Shown: piece after piece, positions 8,097-16,817 of the stretch
Numbering within the stretch: position 1 is the stretch's first letter
Layout of the letters: every line of letters starts with the position of its first letter
Notes under the pieces: model-generated
Told to the model about the DNA's origin: nothing
Databases searched by the model: none
The model's input: the letters and a program-made list of their open reading frames with translations, nothing else
Made by a program: the position numbers and the translations under genes
Assembly (NCBI GenBank): GCA_903950295.1
Contig: CAJBAP010000078.1
Span: 1-20,262, forward strand
Origin: an uncultured Rhodocyclaceae bacterium
GTDB lineage: Bacteria; Pseudomonadota; Gammaproteobacteria; Burkholderiales; Rhodocyclaceae
Reading direction: 5' to 3'
Length of the DNA: 20,262 nucleotides

Positions 8097-8098
8097 AA

Positions 8099-8740
8099 AT
8101 GCAGCGAACCCGCATCAAGATTTGTGGCATTACCCGTGTAGACGACCTCGATACCGCTCTCGCTGCCGGGGTGGATGCCGTCGGTTTTGTTTTTTTCCCG
8201 CCGAGCCCGCGTGCTCTTGCGCCAGACGTCGCTGCCGGTCTGGCTGAACGCGTCGCTCCCTTCGTTACCCGCGTCGGGTTGTTCGTCAATGCCGAACCGT
8301 CCGTCGTGCGCTCGACCCTGAAGGCGGTGCCGATTGATCTCCTGCAATTTCATGGTGATGAAGATGCTGCGTACTGCGAGCAGTTTGGTTTGCCTTACCT
8401 CAAGGCGGCGCGGGTGCGGCCGAAACTCGATCTGCTAGAATTTGCCCGCAGTTACCCTTCGGCTCAGGGCTTGCTGCTCGATGCTTGGGTTGAAGCGTAC
8501 GGTGGCGTTGGTCAGGCTTTCGACTGGTCTTTGATTCCCGGGAATTTGCCATTGCCAGTAGTTCTATCAGGGGGGCTTCATTCCGGTAACGTTGCCGAGG
8601 CAGTAACTAAAATACGTCCTTGGGCGGTAGATGTAAGTAGCGGCGTTGAAGCCGCCAAGGGTCTCAAGGATGCCGACAAGATCGCCGCCTTTGTTGCGGC
8701 TGTGAGAACAGCAGATTCCAGATATTCAAATGCCAGATAA
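8099..8740 (+). CDS. trpF: Phosphoribosylanthranilate isomerase
   Basis: Isomerises N-(5'-phosphoribosyl)anthranilate to CdRP, the third step of tryptophan synthesis; a cytoplasmic TIM barrel. The 213-residue monofunctional protein begins [13 protein letters not shown] with the catalytic Cys9. The general acid Asp128 lies in LLLDAW, followed by the glycine-rich [12 protein letters not shown]. Phosphate-binding turns are at [10 protein letters not shown] (about 156-165) and VDVSSGVE (about 177-184). The frame continues upstream to an ATG at 8039 within truA, but the family start is at 8099, two bases after the truA stop. Its 3' end overlaps the trpB start by 11 bases. The separation of trpF from trpC and the lack of fusion are usual outside enteric bacteria. 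Confidence 0.96.
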   Translation: MQRTRIKICGITRVDDLDTALAAGVDAVGFVFFPPSPRALAPDVAAGLAERVAPFVTRVGLFVNAEPSVVRSTLKAVPIDLLQFHGDEDAAYCEQFGLPYLKAARVRPKLDLLEFARSYPSAQGLLLDAWVEAYGGVGQAFDWSLIPGNLPLPVVLSGGLHSGNVAEAVTKIRPWAVDVSSGVEAAKGLKDADKIAAFVAAVRTADSRYSNAR

Positions 8741-9935
8741 TAAATACAACATGCCGGATGAGCGCGGGCATTTTGGTAAGTATGGCGGCGTTTTTGTTGC
8801 CGAAACGCTGATTCCGGCCTTGGCGGAACTTAATGCGGCATACGAGACTGCGAAAAACGATCCGGCATTCCGCGCCGAATTCGAGTACGAACTTGCTCAT
8901 TACGTCGGTCGCCCCAGTCCTATTTACCACGCCAGGCGTTGGTCGGAGCGTCTCGGTGGCGCGCAGATCTACCTGAAGCGCGAAGATCTCAACCATACCG
9001 GTGCCCACAAGATCAATAACTGCATCGGCCAGGCGCTGCTGGCCCGTCGCATGGCGAAGCCGCGCGTGATTGCCGAGACCGGTGCCGGACAGCATGGGGT
9101 GGCAACGGCTACCGTTGCAGCGCGCTATGGCATGGAGTGCGTGGTCTACATGGGTAGCGAAGACGTCAAGCGTCAGGCTGCCAACGTTTATCGCATGAAA
9201 CTGTTAGGCGCGACTGTGGTGCCGGTCGAGTCCGGCTCAAAAACCCTCAAGGATGCACTCAACGAGGCGATGCGCGACTGGGTGACAAATGTCGGCAATA
9301 CCTTCTATATCATCGGTACGGTTGCGGGACCGCACCCGTATCCGATGATGGTGCGCGATTTCCAGTCGGTGATTGGCCGCGAATGCATAGGCCAAATGTC
9401 GGCGCTGGCGGGACGGCAACCCGATCAGGTGATCGCCTGCGTCGGCGGCGGTTCCAATGCCATGGGGATTTTCTACGACTACATTTCCCGTCACGAGGTC
9501 AAACTGGTGGGCGTCGAGGCGGCGGGTCACGGCCTCAGCACCGACAAACATGCCGCATCGCTGACCATGGGACGGCCCGGCGTGCTGCATGGCAATCGCA
9601 CCTATTTGTTGCAAGACGCCAACGGTCAGATCATCGAGACCCACTCGATTTCCGCCGGCCTGGACTATCCCGGTGTCGGCCCTGAACATGCCTGGCTCAA
9701 GGATTCCGGCCGCGCTGAGTACGTCACCGTGACGGATGACGAGGCGCTCGCGGCCTTTCACGATGTGTGTCGTGAGGAGGGCATCATCCCGGCACTCGAG
9801 TCAAGCCACGCGCTGGCTTACGCCACGCGACTGGCGCCGACGTTGTCAAAAGACAAAATCCTGCTGGTCAATCTCTCTGGCCGGGGTGACAAGGACATGC
9901 ATACCGTCGCTGAAAAATCGGGTATCCAGTTTTAA
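8730..9935 (+). CDS. trpB: Tryptophan synthase beta chain
   Basis: PLP enzyme that joins indole and L-serine to make tryptophan, working as an alpha2-beta2 complex with TrpA. The 401-residue protein has [16 protein letters not shown] at the N-terminus, the PLP-binding Lys94 in [11 protein letters not shown], the glycine loop [10 protein letters not shown] that binds the serine carboxylate, and the phosphate loop [10 protein letters not shown]. The chosen ATG lies inside the trpF end (11-base overlap). The second in-frame ATG at 8751 would shorten it by seven residues, and related proteins usually carry a few residues before the P-D-E-R-G-H-F-G stretch. It is followed by trpA after two bases. 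Residues 223-229 (MSALAGR) are encoded by one copy of the dispersed 23-bp repeat without any change in protein length. Confidence 0.97.
   Translation: MPDNKYNMPDERGHFGKYGGVFVAETLIPALAELNAAYETAKNDPAFRAEFEYELAHYVGRPSPIYHARRWSERLGGAQIYLKREDLNHTGAHKINNCIGQALLARRMAKPRVIAETGAGQHGVATATVAARYGMECVVYMGSEDVKRQAANVYRMKLLGATVVPVESGSKTLKDALNEAMRDWVTNVGNTFYIIGTVAGPHPYPMMVRDFQSVIGRECIGQMSALAGRQPDQVIACVGGGSNAMGIFYDYISRHEVKLVGVEAAGHGLSTDKHAASLTMGRPGVLHGNRTYLLQDANGQIIETHSISAGLDYPGVGPEHAWLKDSGRAEYVTVTDDEALAAFHDVCREEGIIPALESSHALAYATRLAPTLSKDKILLVNLSGRGDKDMHTVAEKSGIQF
9394..9416 (+). repeat. Dispersed 23-bp repeat, copy 2 (inside trpB)
   Basis: The exact 19-base core GTCGGCGCTGGCGGGACGG lies at 9398-9416, preceded by AAAT instead of AAAA. 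Here the frame differs from the MFS and folC copies: it reads M-S-A-L-A-G-R. The two bases after the core (CA) also match the folC copy at 12755. Confidence 0.85.
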
Positions 9936-9937
9936 TT

Positions 9938-10747
9938 ATGTCGAGAATAGCTGCCAAATTTTCGGAACTTAAGTCAGCAGGTCGCAAGGCGCTGATTCCG
10001 TTCATCACTGCCGGGGATCCAGAACCTGGCCAGACACTGCCGTTGATGCGAGCCTTGGTCGACGGCGGGGCCGACATCATCGAGCTCGGTGTGCCGTTTT
10101 CCGACCCGATGGCTGATGGGCCCACCATCCAGCGTGCTTCCGAACGTGCGCTGGCCTATGGCGTCAGTCTGCGTGTCGTGCTGGGAATGGTGCATCAATT
10201 CCGCAAAACTGACGCGACGACACCTGTTGTACTGATGGGTTATGCCAACCCTGTTGAAGCCTATGGCGCGGCAGATTTCGCCCGCGATGCAAAGGCTGCG
10301 GGTGTTGATGGGGTTCTGATCGTCGATTACCCGCCGGAAGAGTGCGTCGAGTTTTCGCGACTAATGAAAGAGGCCGGGCTCGATCCGATCTTCCTGCTTG
10401 CACCGACTTCAGTTGAAGGGCGTTTTGCCGATGTGGCCAAACTCGGTAGTGGTTACATCTATTACGTTTCTCTCAAGGGCGTAACCGGGTCAGCGGCGAT
10501 TGACCTGGATGAAGTGGCGCGACGCATTCCGGCCATCCGCGACAAGGTTGGCATGCCGGTCGGTGTCGGTTTTGGCATTCGCGATGCCGCTACTGCAGCG
10601 CAGATTGCCAGTGTCGCTGACGCCGTGGTGATCGGCAGCAAGATCATCGAAACCATCGAGCAGGCGCCGGCAGGTGAAGCGCCAGCGCGTGTGACTGCCT
10701 TCCTGCGCGAGGTACGTGCAGCCATGGACAAGGGGATAACCGCATGA
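9938..10747 (+). CDS. trpA: Tryptophan synthase alpha chain
   Basis: Splits indole-3-glycerol phosphate into indole and glyceraldehyde-3-phosphate; the indole is passed through a tunnel to TrpB. The 269-residue TIM barrel begins [21 protein letters not shown]. It carries the catalytic Glu49 in [12 protein letters not shown] and Asp60 in the conserved PMADGP. LLAPTS is near residues 154-159, and the phosphate site [12 protein letters not shown] near 207-218. This is normal family length. The gene starts two bases after the trpB stop and overlaps accD by four bases (ATGA), so tryptophan synthesis and fatty-acid initiation genes are coupled at the mRNA level here. Confidence 0.97.
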   Translation: MSRIAAKFSELKSAGRKALIPFITAGDPEPGQTLPLMRALVDGGADIIELGVPFSDPMADGPTIQRASERALAYGVSLRVVLGMVHQFRKTDATTPVVLMGYANPVEAYGAADFARDAKAAGVDGVLIVDYPPEECVEFSRLMKEAGLDPIFLLAPTSVEGRFADVAKLGSGYIYYVSLKGVTGSAAIDLDEVARRIPAIRDKVGMPVGVGFGIRDAATAAQIASVADAVVIGSKIIETIEQAPAGEAPARVTAFLREVRAAMDKGITA

Positions 10748-11604
10748 GCTGGCTCCAGAAATTACTGCCGCCCAAGATCAAGCGTAGCGAGGGTGTCCGC
10801 AAGTCGGTGCCCGAGGGGCTGTGGTGCAAGTGCCCGTCTTGCGAGGCCGTGCTGTATGCCACCGATCTGGCGCAAAACCTGAACGTTTGCCCGAAGTGCA
10901 GCCATCATCATCGACTCAAGGCGCGCGAGCGGCTCGATCTGTTGCTGGATGCGGAAGGGCGGTTTGAAATTGGTGCCGAGGTATTGCCGCTCGATTCGCT
11001 CAAGTTCAAGGACAGCAGGCGTTATCCGGATCGCTTGGCGGCCGCCAACGAGGACACCGGCGAATCCGATGCGATGGTGGTGATGCAGGGAGCGATCAAG
11101 ACCCTGCCGGTGGTGGTTGCCTGCTTCGAGTTCGAATTCATGGGTGGTTCGATGGGTTCGGTGGTTGGCGAACGTTTCGTGCGTGGCGTGAATGTCGCCG
11201 TCGAAAATCAAATGCCATTCATCTGTATTACCGCATCGGGCGGTGCGCGCATGCAGGAAGGGTTGTTGTCGCTGATGCAGATGAGCAAAACGACTGCGGC
11301 CGCAACACGACTGGCGCGTCATCAGCTGCCCTTCATCACTGTACTTACCGATCCGACCATGGGTGGCGTTTCCGCATCCTTCGCTTTTGTCGGCGATGTG
11401 GTGATTGCCGAACCAGGTGCGCTGATCGGTTTTGCCGGGCCACGCGTGATCGAGCAGACCGTACGCGAGACCTTGCCTGAGGGTTTTCAACGCGCCGAGT
11501 TCCTCATCGAAAAGGGCGCCATCGACATGATTGTCGATCGTCGTGAAATGCGTGATCGACTCGCGGCTGTCCTGACTCTGCTGTTGCGCATCCCGGCTGT
11601 TTGA
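10744..11604 (+). CDS. accD: Acetyl-CoA carboxylase, carboxyltransferase beta subunit
   Basis: With AccA it transfers the carboxyl group from carboxybiotin to acetyl-CoA to make malonyl-CoA, the first committed step of fatty-acid synthesis. The 286-residue protein has an N-terminal zinc ribbon: Cys30 and Cys33 (CPSC) with Cys49 and Cys52 (CPKC); Cys28 is extra. The crotonase-fold carboxyltransferase domain follows (about 60-285), with [24 protein letters not shown] and [16 protein letters not shown]. The start overlaps trpA by four bases and the stop shares one base with the folC ATG. In E. coli accD is also directly followed by folC. Confidence 0.97.
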   Translation: MSWLQKLLPPKIKRSEGVRKSVPEGLWCKCPSCEAVLYATDLAQNLNVCPKCSHHHRLKARERLDLLLDAEGRFEIGAEVLPLDSLKFKDSRRYPDRLAAANEDTGESDAMVVMQGAIKTLPVVVACFEFEFMGGSMGSVVGERFVRGVNVAVENQMPFICITASGGARMQEGLLSLMQMSKTTAAATRLARHQLPFITVLTDPTMGGVSASFAFVGDVVIAEPGALIGFAGPRVIEQTVRETLPEGFQRAEFLIEKGAIDMIVDRREMRDRLAAVLTLLLRIPAV

Positions 11605-12911
11605 TGACGGCAAGCCCGGGCCGCAGTCTGGACGATTGGCTGGATCATCTGGAGCACCTGCACCCGCGCGGCCAGGCGGGCATCGAACTTGGACTGGAGC
11701 GCGTGCGGCAGGTCAAGGCTTCATTGAATCAGCGCCAGACCTGCCCTGTCATCACGGTCGGTGGCACGAACGGCAAGGGTTCGACCTGTGCGCTGCTTGA
11801 ACACACGCTCCTTGCCGCCGGCTATCGTATCGGCGTTTACAGTTCGCCGCACCTGCTCCGTTACAACGAGCGGGTACGCATCAATGGCATGCCGGCGAAC
11901 GATGCCGATTTTTGCACTGCGTTTGCGCGTGTCGAAAGTGCGCGTGGTGGAGTGCCGCTCACCTATTTTGAATTCGGTACGTTGGCAGCATGGGAGATGT
12001 TCGCCGCTCAATCGTTACCCGGGCAACCTGGGCTCGACGCGATCATCCTCGAAGTCGGTCTGGGCGGGCGACTCGACGCCACGAATGTCTATGATGCCGA
12101 CTGCGCCATCGTCACCACCATAGCACTCGATCATATGGATTATCTGGGAGAGACGCGCGAGGAAATCGGGTGCGAGAAGGCTGGTATTTGCCGTTCCCGC
12201 CGACCGTTGATCTGCGGTGATGCCGATCCACCGCAAAGCCTGGTGGATGCGTGCCGTCTCGCCAGCGCCGACTTTTTGTATCTTGGCCGTGACTTTGGCT
12301 CCATCAGGCAGGAAGGCCAATGGCAATACTGGGGGAGTGATGGACGCAAGCTGGGCGGCCTGGCCTTCCCATCCTTGCGTGGTGAGGTTCAGTTGCACAA
12401 CGCGAGTTGTGCTCTTGCTGCACTGAATGCCCTGCGTGACCGCCTGCCGGTGACGGCGCAGGATATCCGGCGGGGTTTGGCCGAAGTCGAGGTCGCCGGA
12501 CGCTGTCAGGTCGTGCCGGGGCGTCCGCAGATCGTTCTCGACGTTGCTCACAATCCGCAGGCGGTGGCGGCTCTCGCCGCCAGTCTGGGTGGCATGGGTT
12601 TTGCGCGTACAACCTGGGCGATATTCGGCATGATGGCGGACAAGGATATCGCTGGGGTCGTAGAGTCAATCAAGCATCGCATTGACCGCTGGTTGCCTTG
12701 CGACCTGCCGGGCCCGCGTGCCGCAAGCGCGGCAGAGTTGGTCAAAACCCTCAAAAAAGTCGGCGCTGGCGGGACGGCAGAGGCTTTCGCATCGCCCACC
12801 GCCGCGCTTGGTTTTGCGCGGGACAACGCGAGCGACGATGATAGAATCCTCGCCTTCGGATCGTTCCTGACAGTGGCGGATGTGATGCGTTCTCTCAGCC
12901 TCAAGGCTTGA
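11604..12911 (+). CDS. folC: Folylpolyglutamate synthase / dihydrofolate synthase
   Basis: Adds glutamate to dihydropteroate and to folates, using ATP. The 435-residue Mur-ligase-type protein has the P-loop VGGTNGKGSTCALLE (GTNGKGST, residues 54-61), SPHLLRYNERVRING, the metal/ATP region LDHMDYLGETREEIGCEKAGI, and the C-terminal-domain signature LDVAHNPQAV. The ATG at 11604 shares its first base with the accD stop; a TTG one codon upstream is less likely. The gene holds two copies of the dispersed 23-bp repeat in opposite directions: 12254-12276 inverted, read as R-L-A-S-A-D-F, and 12755-12777 direct, read as K-V-G-A-G-G-T. The protein keeps family length, so these are not simple insertions. 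Confidence 0.96.
   Translation: MTASPGRSLDDWLDHLEHLHPRGQAGIELGLERVRQVKASLNQRQTCPVITVGGTNGKGSTCALLEHTLLAAGYRIGVYSSPHLLRYNERVRINGMPANDADFCTAFARVESARGGVPLTYFEFGTLAAWEMFAAQSLPGQPGLDAIILEVGLGGRLDATNVYDADCAIVTTIALDHMDYLGETREEIGCEKAGICRSRRPLICGDADPPQSLVDACRLASADFLYLGRDFGSIRQEGQWQYWGSDGRKLGGLAFPSLRGEVQLHNASCALAALNALRDRLPVTAQDIRRGLAEVEVAGRCQVVPGRPQIVLDVAHNPQAVAALAASLGGMGFARTTWAIFGMMADKDIAGVVESIKHRIDRWLPCDLPGPRAASAAELVKTLKKVGAGGTAEAFASPTAALGFARDNASDDDRILAFGSFLTVADVMRSLSLKA
12254..12276 (-). repeat. Dispersed 23-bp repeat, copy 3 (inverted, inside folC)
   Basis: On the - strand these 23 bases equal the repeat of the MFS gene except for one base (GGCGAGACGG instead of GGCGGGACGG). The flanking four A's are kept. 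On the + strand the stretch codes for folC residues about 217-225. Confidence 0.75.
12755..12777 (+). repeat. Dispersed 23-bp repeat, copy 4 (inside folC)
   Basis: Identical over all 23 bases to 667-689 in the MFS gene, and in the same reading frame there (K-V-G-A-G-G-T, folC residues 385-391). It lies about 500 bases after an inverted near-copy in the same gene. Confidence 0.85.
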
Positions 12912-12913
12912 AC

Positions 12914-13582
12914 ATGGCACAAGAAGACAAGCACAACGACTCACGCGAAGTAGACCAGTCGGATGAGGCGACGCAGCTGAAGAAGCGTGCGCGCCGGCGT
13001 CTGATCGGCGCCATGGCCTTGGCACTGCTGGCGGCCGTGACCCAGCCGATGGTAATGGACCACAAGCCGGCGCCACCACTCAAGGATATTCAGGTGCGCA
13101 TTCCCAGCCCCGACGAGGGGGTGACGCAGCGGGTGGCCCCGAAGCCGAAGCAAGAGAAGCTAGTGCCGCCTGCCGAACCAGTTGCACCGATCAAACCTTC
13201 CGCCAAGGAGGAGGCGATGCCGCAATCAGCCAAGCCGGTGGAGAAGTCCGAGACCAAGCCGATCGCCAAACCCGAGCCGAAGTCGGAACCCAAGGTGGAA
13301 CCGAAGCCTGAGGTCAGGCAAGAAATCAAGCCGGAAGCCAAAATAACAACCGAATTCTGGGAGGTGCAACTGGGTGCCTATCAGGAACCTGGGCGCGTGA
13401 AGTTGTTGGTGGGCAAGTTGAAGGAACTGGGCATCCCCACTTATACGGAAAAAGTCGACACGCCTGGGGGGGGACGTACGCGGGTGCGCGCCGGGCCGTT
13501 CCCTTCTCAGGAAGCCGCCGAGAATGCTCGTACGCGCATCAAGATCGTCGGTGTCGACGGTCCGGTGGCCTTGAAGCCATGA
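12914..13582 (+). CDS. SPOR-domain membrane protein (DedD-like)
   Basis: A 222-residue protein with a short charged cytoplasmic N-terminus (KKRARRR at 23-29), one membrane segment at about 30-48, and a long Pro/Lys/Glu-rich periplasmic linker (about 50-142) with repeated KPEPK/EPKPE blocks. A C-terminal SPOR domain follows (about 148-217; EVQLGAYQEPGRVKLLVGKL ... RVRAGPFPSQEAAENAR). SPOR domains bind denuded septal peptidoglycan, so a role at the division site is expected. The place between folC and cvpA is that of dedD in E. coli and of the SPOR gene in Pseudomonas. ATG 12914 begins two bases after the folC stop; an in-frame TTG at 12908 is less likely. An eight-G run at 13466-13473 encodes the Gly stretch in TPGGGR. 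Confidence 0.9.
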   Translation: MAQEDKHNDSREVDQSDEATQLKKRARRRLIGAMALALLAAVTQPMVMDHKPAPPLKDIQVRIPSPDEGVTQRVAPKPKQEKLVPPAEPVAPIKPSAKEEAMPQSAKPVEKSETKPIAKPEPKSEPKVEPKPEVRQEIKPEAKITTEFWEVQLGAYQEPGRVKLLVGKLKELGIPTYTEKVDTPGGGRTRVRAGPFPSQEAAENARTRIKIVGVDGPVALKP

Positions 13583-13601
13583 TGGGGTCGAGTCGATCGC
13601 T

Positions 13602-14093
13602 GTGACGGTTTTTGATTATGTTGTGCTCGGCGTGGTGGCATTGTCGCTGTTGATTGGTGTGTGGCGTGGTGTGGTGAACGAGATTCTGGCATTGGTCGCG
13701 TGGGTGCTGGCTTTCGTCGCCGCCCGTACTTGGGCAACACCGGTGGGCGAGGTGGTGGCAGCTGGACTGGCCGAACCCGTTTGGCAACAGGTGTCTGGAT
13801 TTCTCGTCATTTTTGTTGTCGTGCTGATATTGTTCGCGCTGGTGCGCTGGCTTGCCTCGCTGCTCCTGAAAGCGGTTGGCCTGGCGCCGCTGGATCGGGT
13901 TCTGGGCGCGCTGTTCGGTGTCGCACGTGGATTGTTGGTGGTTTGGGTCATGGTGTTGCTGGCTGGTTTGTCCTCCTTGCCGCAACAACAATGGTGGCGG
14001 CAGGCGGTATTGGCGCCACCGCTCGAAACGGCGGTGCTTGCGGCCAAACCCTGGCTGCCACCGGATTTGGCTAAACGGATTCGTTATCGATAG
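13602..14093 (+). CDS. cvpA: CvpA family membrane protein
   Basis: A 163-residue inner-membrane protein with four hydrophobic segments (about 5-22, 25-43, 64-84, 104-122). It has the typical opening MTVFDYVVLGVVALSLLIGVW, RG at 22-23, and the conserved PLDRVLGALFGVARG near 96-110. CvpA proteins are linked to colicin V production/export and envelope stress tolerance; the molecular function is not settled. The start is GTG, since no in-frame ATG lies nearby and this codon gives the family N-terminus; the binding site in front is weak. It is followed by purF after 10 bases, the cvpA-purF pair known from E. coli and Pseudomonas. Confidence 0.9.
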   Translation: MTVFDYVVLGVVALSLLIGVWRGVVNEILALVAWVLAFVAARTWATPVGEVVAAGLAEPVWQQVSGFLVIFVVVLILFALVRWLASLLLKAVGLAPLDRVLGALFGVARGLLVVWVMVLLAGLSSLPQQQWWRQAVLAPPLETAVLAAKPWLPPDLAKRIRYR

Positions 14094-14103
14094 GGTTGAG
14101 ACG

Positions 14104-15618
14104 ATGTGCGGCATTCTGGGTGTGGTTGCGACTACGCCGGTAAATGAGTTGCTCTACGACGGTCTGCAAGTGCTGCAGCATCGCGGTCAGGACGCCGCAG
14201 GCATTGCCACGGCGGAGGGTGGTCGTTTCCATATGCACAAGGGCCCCGGCTTGGTGCGCGACGTCTTCCGCACCCGCAACATGCGCGACTTGATTGGCAA
14301 CTGGGGTATCGCCCACTGTCGCTACCCGACCGCCGGTTCGGCCTCCAATGCCGCCGAGGCGCAACCCTTCTACGTCAATTCACCCTTCGGTCTGATGCTC
14401 GCGCACAACGGCAACCTGACTAACGCCGAACCCTTGAAGCGTGACATGTTCCTGCAGGATTTGCGGCACATGAACACCAACTCGGATTCCGAGGTGCTGC
14501 TCAACGTGTTGGCGCACGAGTTGCAGGTCGCTTCGACCAAATACCAGGTCGACGCCGAAACCATTTTCAAGGCGGTGGCCGGCGTGCACCGCCGCGTCAA
14601 GGGCGCCTATGCCGTGGTGGCGATGATCGCCGGTTACGGCCTGCTCGCCTTTCGCGATCCCTATGGCATTCGCCCGCTGGTGATCGGTCGCAACGAGACG
14701 CCTCAAGGCATGGAGTATCTGGTGGCATCGGAAAGCGTTGCCATCGACACACTCGGTTTCCATTTTCTGCGCGATGTCGAGCCCGGTGAAGCGGTGCTGA
14801 TCGACACGCGCGGCCAATTCGTTAGTCGCCAGTGTGCCGAAAAGACCCTGCATGCGCCCTGTATGTTTGAGTACGTTTATCTGGCACGTCCCGACTCGCT
14901 GATGGATGGCGTCTCGGTTTACGAATCGCGCGTCAAGATGGGCGAATTTCTCGCGGACAAGATTCGTCACACCATGCCGCACCTTGCCATCGATGCAGTG
15001 ATCCCGATTCCTGATTCGAGTCGACCTGCGGCGCTGGAACTTGCCCGGCGGCTAGATGTGCCTTTCCGCGAGGGCTTCGTGAAGAATCGCTATATCGGTC
15101 GCACCTTCATCATGCCGGGACACGCCTCGCGTCGCAAATCGGTGCGGCAGAAGCTCAATGCCATTGCCCAGGAATTTCGTGGCAAGAACGTGCTGCTGGT
15201 CGATGATTCCATTGTGCGTGGTACCACTAGCCGCGAGATCATCCAGATGGCGCGCGACGCCGGTGCGAAGAAAGTTTATTTCGCGTCCGCCAGTCCGCCG
15301 GTGCGACACGCCAACGTTTATGGTATCGACATGCCATCACGAGCCGAGTTGATCGCCGCCTACCGTAGCGACGAAGAGATTCGTCGCGAGATTGGTGCCG
15401 ATGTCCTGATCTATCAGGATCTCGAAGCATTGAAAAATTCGGTGCATGCCGTCAATCCGGCCCTGACGCGCTTCGATACGTCCTGCTTCGATGGTCTGTA
15501 CATCACCGGCGACATCAGCCCGGATTATCTCGCTAGTGTCGAAAGTGCGCGCGGCAAGCCTGGCCGGGATGACAGTGAAGGCGGCCAACTCGACCTTAAT
15601 TTAGTTACCTCGGAGTGA
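14104..15618 (+). CDS. purF: Amidophosphoribosyltransferase
   Basis: Makes 5-phosphoribosylamine from PRPP and glutamine, the first committed step of purine synthesis. The 504-residue protein begins MCGILGVV, so the catalytic Cys is at position 2 and is exposed when Met is removed. The Ntn-type glutaminase domain includes GLQVLQHRGQDAAGI, HCRYPTAGS and AHNGNLTNA. The phosphoribosyltransferase domain has the PRPP loop VLLVDDSIVRGTTS at about 363-376. The length fits the E. coli type (505). The frame is open further upstream through cvpA, but only ATG 14104 gives the required N-terminal Cys; AGGG at 14092-14095 is well placed for it. Confidence 0.97.
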   Translation: MCGILGVVATTPVNELLYDGLQVLQHRGQDAAGIATAEGGRFHMHKGPGLVRDVFRTRNMRDLIGNWGIAHCRYPTAGSASNAAEAQPFYVNSPFGLMLAHNGNLTNAEPLKRDMFLQDLRHMNTNSDSEVLLNVLAHELQVASTKYQVDAETIFKAVAGVHRRVKGAYAVVAMIAGYGLLAFRDPYGIRPLVIGRNETPQGMEYLVASESVAIDTLGFHFLRDVEPGEAVLIDTRGQFVSRQCAEKTLHAPCMFEYVYLARPDSLMDGVSVYESRVKMGEFLADKIRHTMPHLAIDAVIPIPDSSRPAALELARRLDVPFREGFVKNRYIGRTFIMPGHASRRKSVRQKLNAIAQEFRGKNVLLVDDSIVRGTTSREIIQMARDAGAKKVYFASASPPVRHANVYGIDMPSRAELIAAYRSDEEIRREIGADVLIYQDLEALKNSVHAVNPALTRFDTSCFDGLYITGDISPDYLASVESARGKPGRDDSEGGQLDLNLVTSE

Positions 15619-15625
15619 ATGCGGA

Positions 15626-16807
15626 ATGAGCGACAAAACGCAGTTCCACATTGACACGCTGGCGGTACGTGCTGGTCAGGAGCGTAGCCAGTTTGGCGAG
15701 CATGCCGAGGCACTTTATCTCACCTCCAGCTTTGTCTTCGACAATGCGGTGCAGGCGGCGGCACGCTTTTCCGGCGCGGAGGAGGGTAACGTCTATTCGC
15801 GTTTCACCAATCCCACCGTTACGATGTTCCAGGAGCGACTCGCGGCACTGGAAGGCGCGGATGCCTGCGTTGCCACCGCCAGCGGCATGGCGGCGATTCT
15901 TTCGACCGTGATGGCCCTGCTCAAGGCCGGCGATCATATCGTTGCCGCACGTGGCATCTTCGGCGCCAGTCAGCAGCTCTTCGGTACCATCATGCCGCGT
16001 TTCGGCGTCGAGACCAGTTTCGTTCCCGGCTGTACGCCGGCGGCTTTCAAGGCGGCGCTGAAAGCGAATACAAAACTCATCTTCATTGAAACGCCGTCGA
16101 ATCCGCTGACCGAAGTGTTCGACATAGCCGCTCTGGCCGAACTTGCGCACACGGCGGGTGCGCTACTCGTCGTTGACAACTGTTTTTGCTCGCCGGCGTT
16201 GCAACGCCCGCTTGAGTTTGGTGCCGATCTGGTGATTCACTCTGCCACCAAGTATCTCGATGGTCAGGGACGGGTGCTGGGCGGTGCCGTGTGCGGTGGC
16301 AAGCAGCTGGTCGAAGAAGTCTTCAAGTTCCTGCGTACAGCAGGGCCGACACTGTCTGCTTTCAATGCCTGGGTGATTTTGAAGGGCCTCGAGACATTGA
16401 AGATTCGCATGCTGGCCCAGTCGGCGCATGCGCTTGATCTCGCCCGTCGGCTGGAAGCACATCCGGCTGTGGCGCGGGTGTTTTATCCCGGCTTGCCATC
16501 GCATCCACAGCATGCGCTTGCCATGCGCCAACAGTCCACCGGGGGCGGGATCGTTGCCTTTGAAGTCAAGGGTGGACGAGAGGAGGCGTGGCGCGTCATC
16601 GATGCGTGCAAACTACTTTCAATTACCGCCAACCTTGGCGATGTGAAAACCACCCTGACGCATCCGGCCTCGACCACGCATGGACGTATTTCGCCTGAGG
16701 CGCGTGCCGAGTCTGGTATCACCGAAGGCTTGTTGCGTATCGCTGTGGGCCTCGAAGCAGTGGATGACATCGAAGCTGATCTGTTGCGCGGCCTAGCAGT
16801 GCGCTAG
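15626..16807 (+). CDS. metZ: O-succinylhomoserine sulfhydrylase
   Basis: PLP enzyme of the Cys/Met-metabolism family that makes homocysteine directly from O-succinylhomoserine and sulfide. The 393-residue protein has EGNVYSRFTNPTVTMFQERLA (phosphate/PLP contacts, about 52-72), SGMAAI at 86-91, the Asp in VVDNCF that contacts PLP nitrogen, and the Schiff-base Lys209 in HSATKYLDGQGR. The C-terminal half has GDVKTTLTHPASTTHGR. Cystathionine gamma-synthase and O-acetylhomoserine sulfhydrylase are close relatives; the purF-metZ neighbourhood, as in Pseudomonas aeruginosa, points to MetZ. It starts seven bases after the purF stop, with GGAG at 15612-15615. Confidence 0.92.
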   Translation: MSDKTQFHIDTLAVRAGQERSQFGEHAEALYLTSSFVFDNAVQAAARFSGAEEGNVYSRFTNPTVTMFQERLAALEGADACVATASGMAAILSTVMALLKAGDHIVAARGIFGASQQLFGTIMPRFGVETSFVPGCTPAAFKAALKANTKLIFIETPSNPLTEVFDIAALAELAHTAGALLVVDNCFCSPALQRPLEFGADLVIHSATKYLDGQGRVLGGAVCGGKQLVEEVFKFLRTAGPTLSAFNAWVILKGLETLKIRMLAQSAHALDLARRLEAHPAVARVFYPGLPSHPQHALAMRQQSTGGGIVAFEVKGGREEAWRVIDACKLLSITANLGDVKTTLTHPASTTHGRISPEARAESGITEGLLRIAVGLEAVDDIEADLLRGLAVR

Positions 16808-16817
16808 CCACTGCCGC
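16788..16817 (+). terminator. Imperfect hairpin at the metZ stop
   Basis: GCGG + CAGTG (16788-16791, 16797-16801, with a five-base bulge) can pair with CACTGCCGC (16809-16817) across CGCTAGC. The stop codon is in the loop. The downstream sequence is only moderately T-rich (TACTTGTTCCTGT), so it is a weak terminator candidate for the long operon. Confidence 0.25.

Noticed and set aside
8039..8098. Longer start for trpF within truA
   Set aside because: The TrpF family begins a few residues before K-I-C-G-I-T; ATG 8099 fits and is two bases after the truA stop.
10675..10695. CGCCAGCGC in trpA as a possible inverted repeat copy
   Set aside because: Only nine bases of the core match; the flanks differ.
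10762..11613. 283-codon antisense frame covering accD
   Set aside because: Shadow of the accD frame; the product is His/Gln/Arg-rich without motifs, while accD has all its zinc and catalytic residues.
13240..13340. KPEPK-type repeats in the SPOR protein as a DNA repeat array
   Set aside because: The units are irregular at the DNA level and typical of a Pro/Lys/Glu linker in SPOR proteins.
13876..14103. N-terminal extension of purF through the cvpA region
   Set aside because: PurF needs Cys right after the initiator Met; ATG 14104 gives MCGILG. The upstream part is cvpA in another frame.
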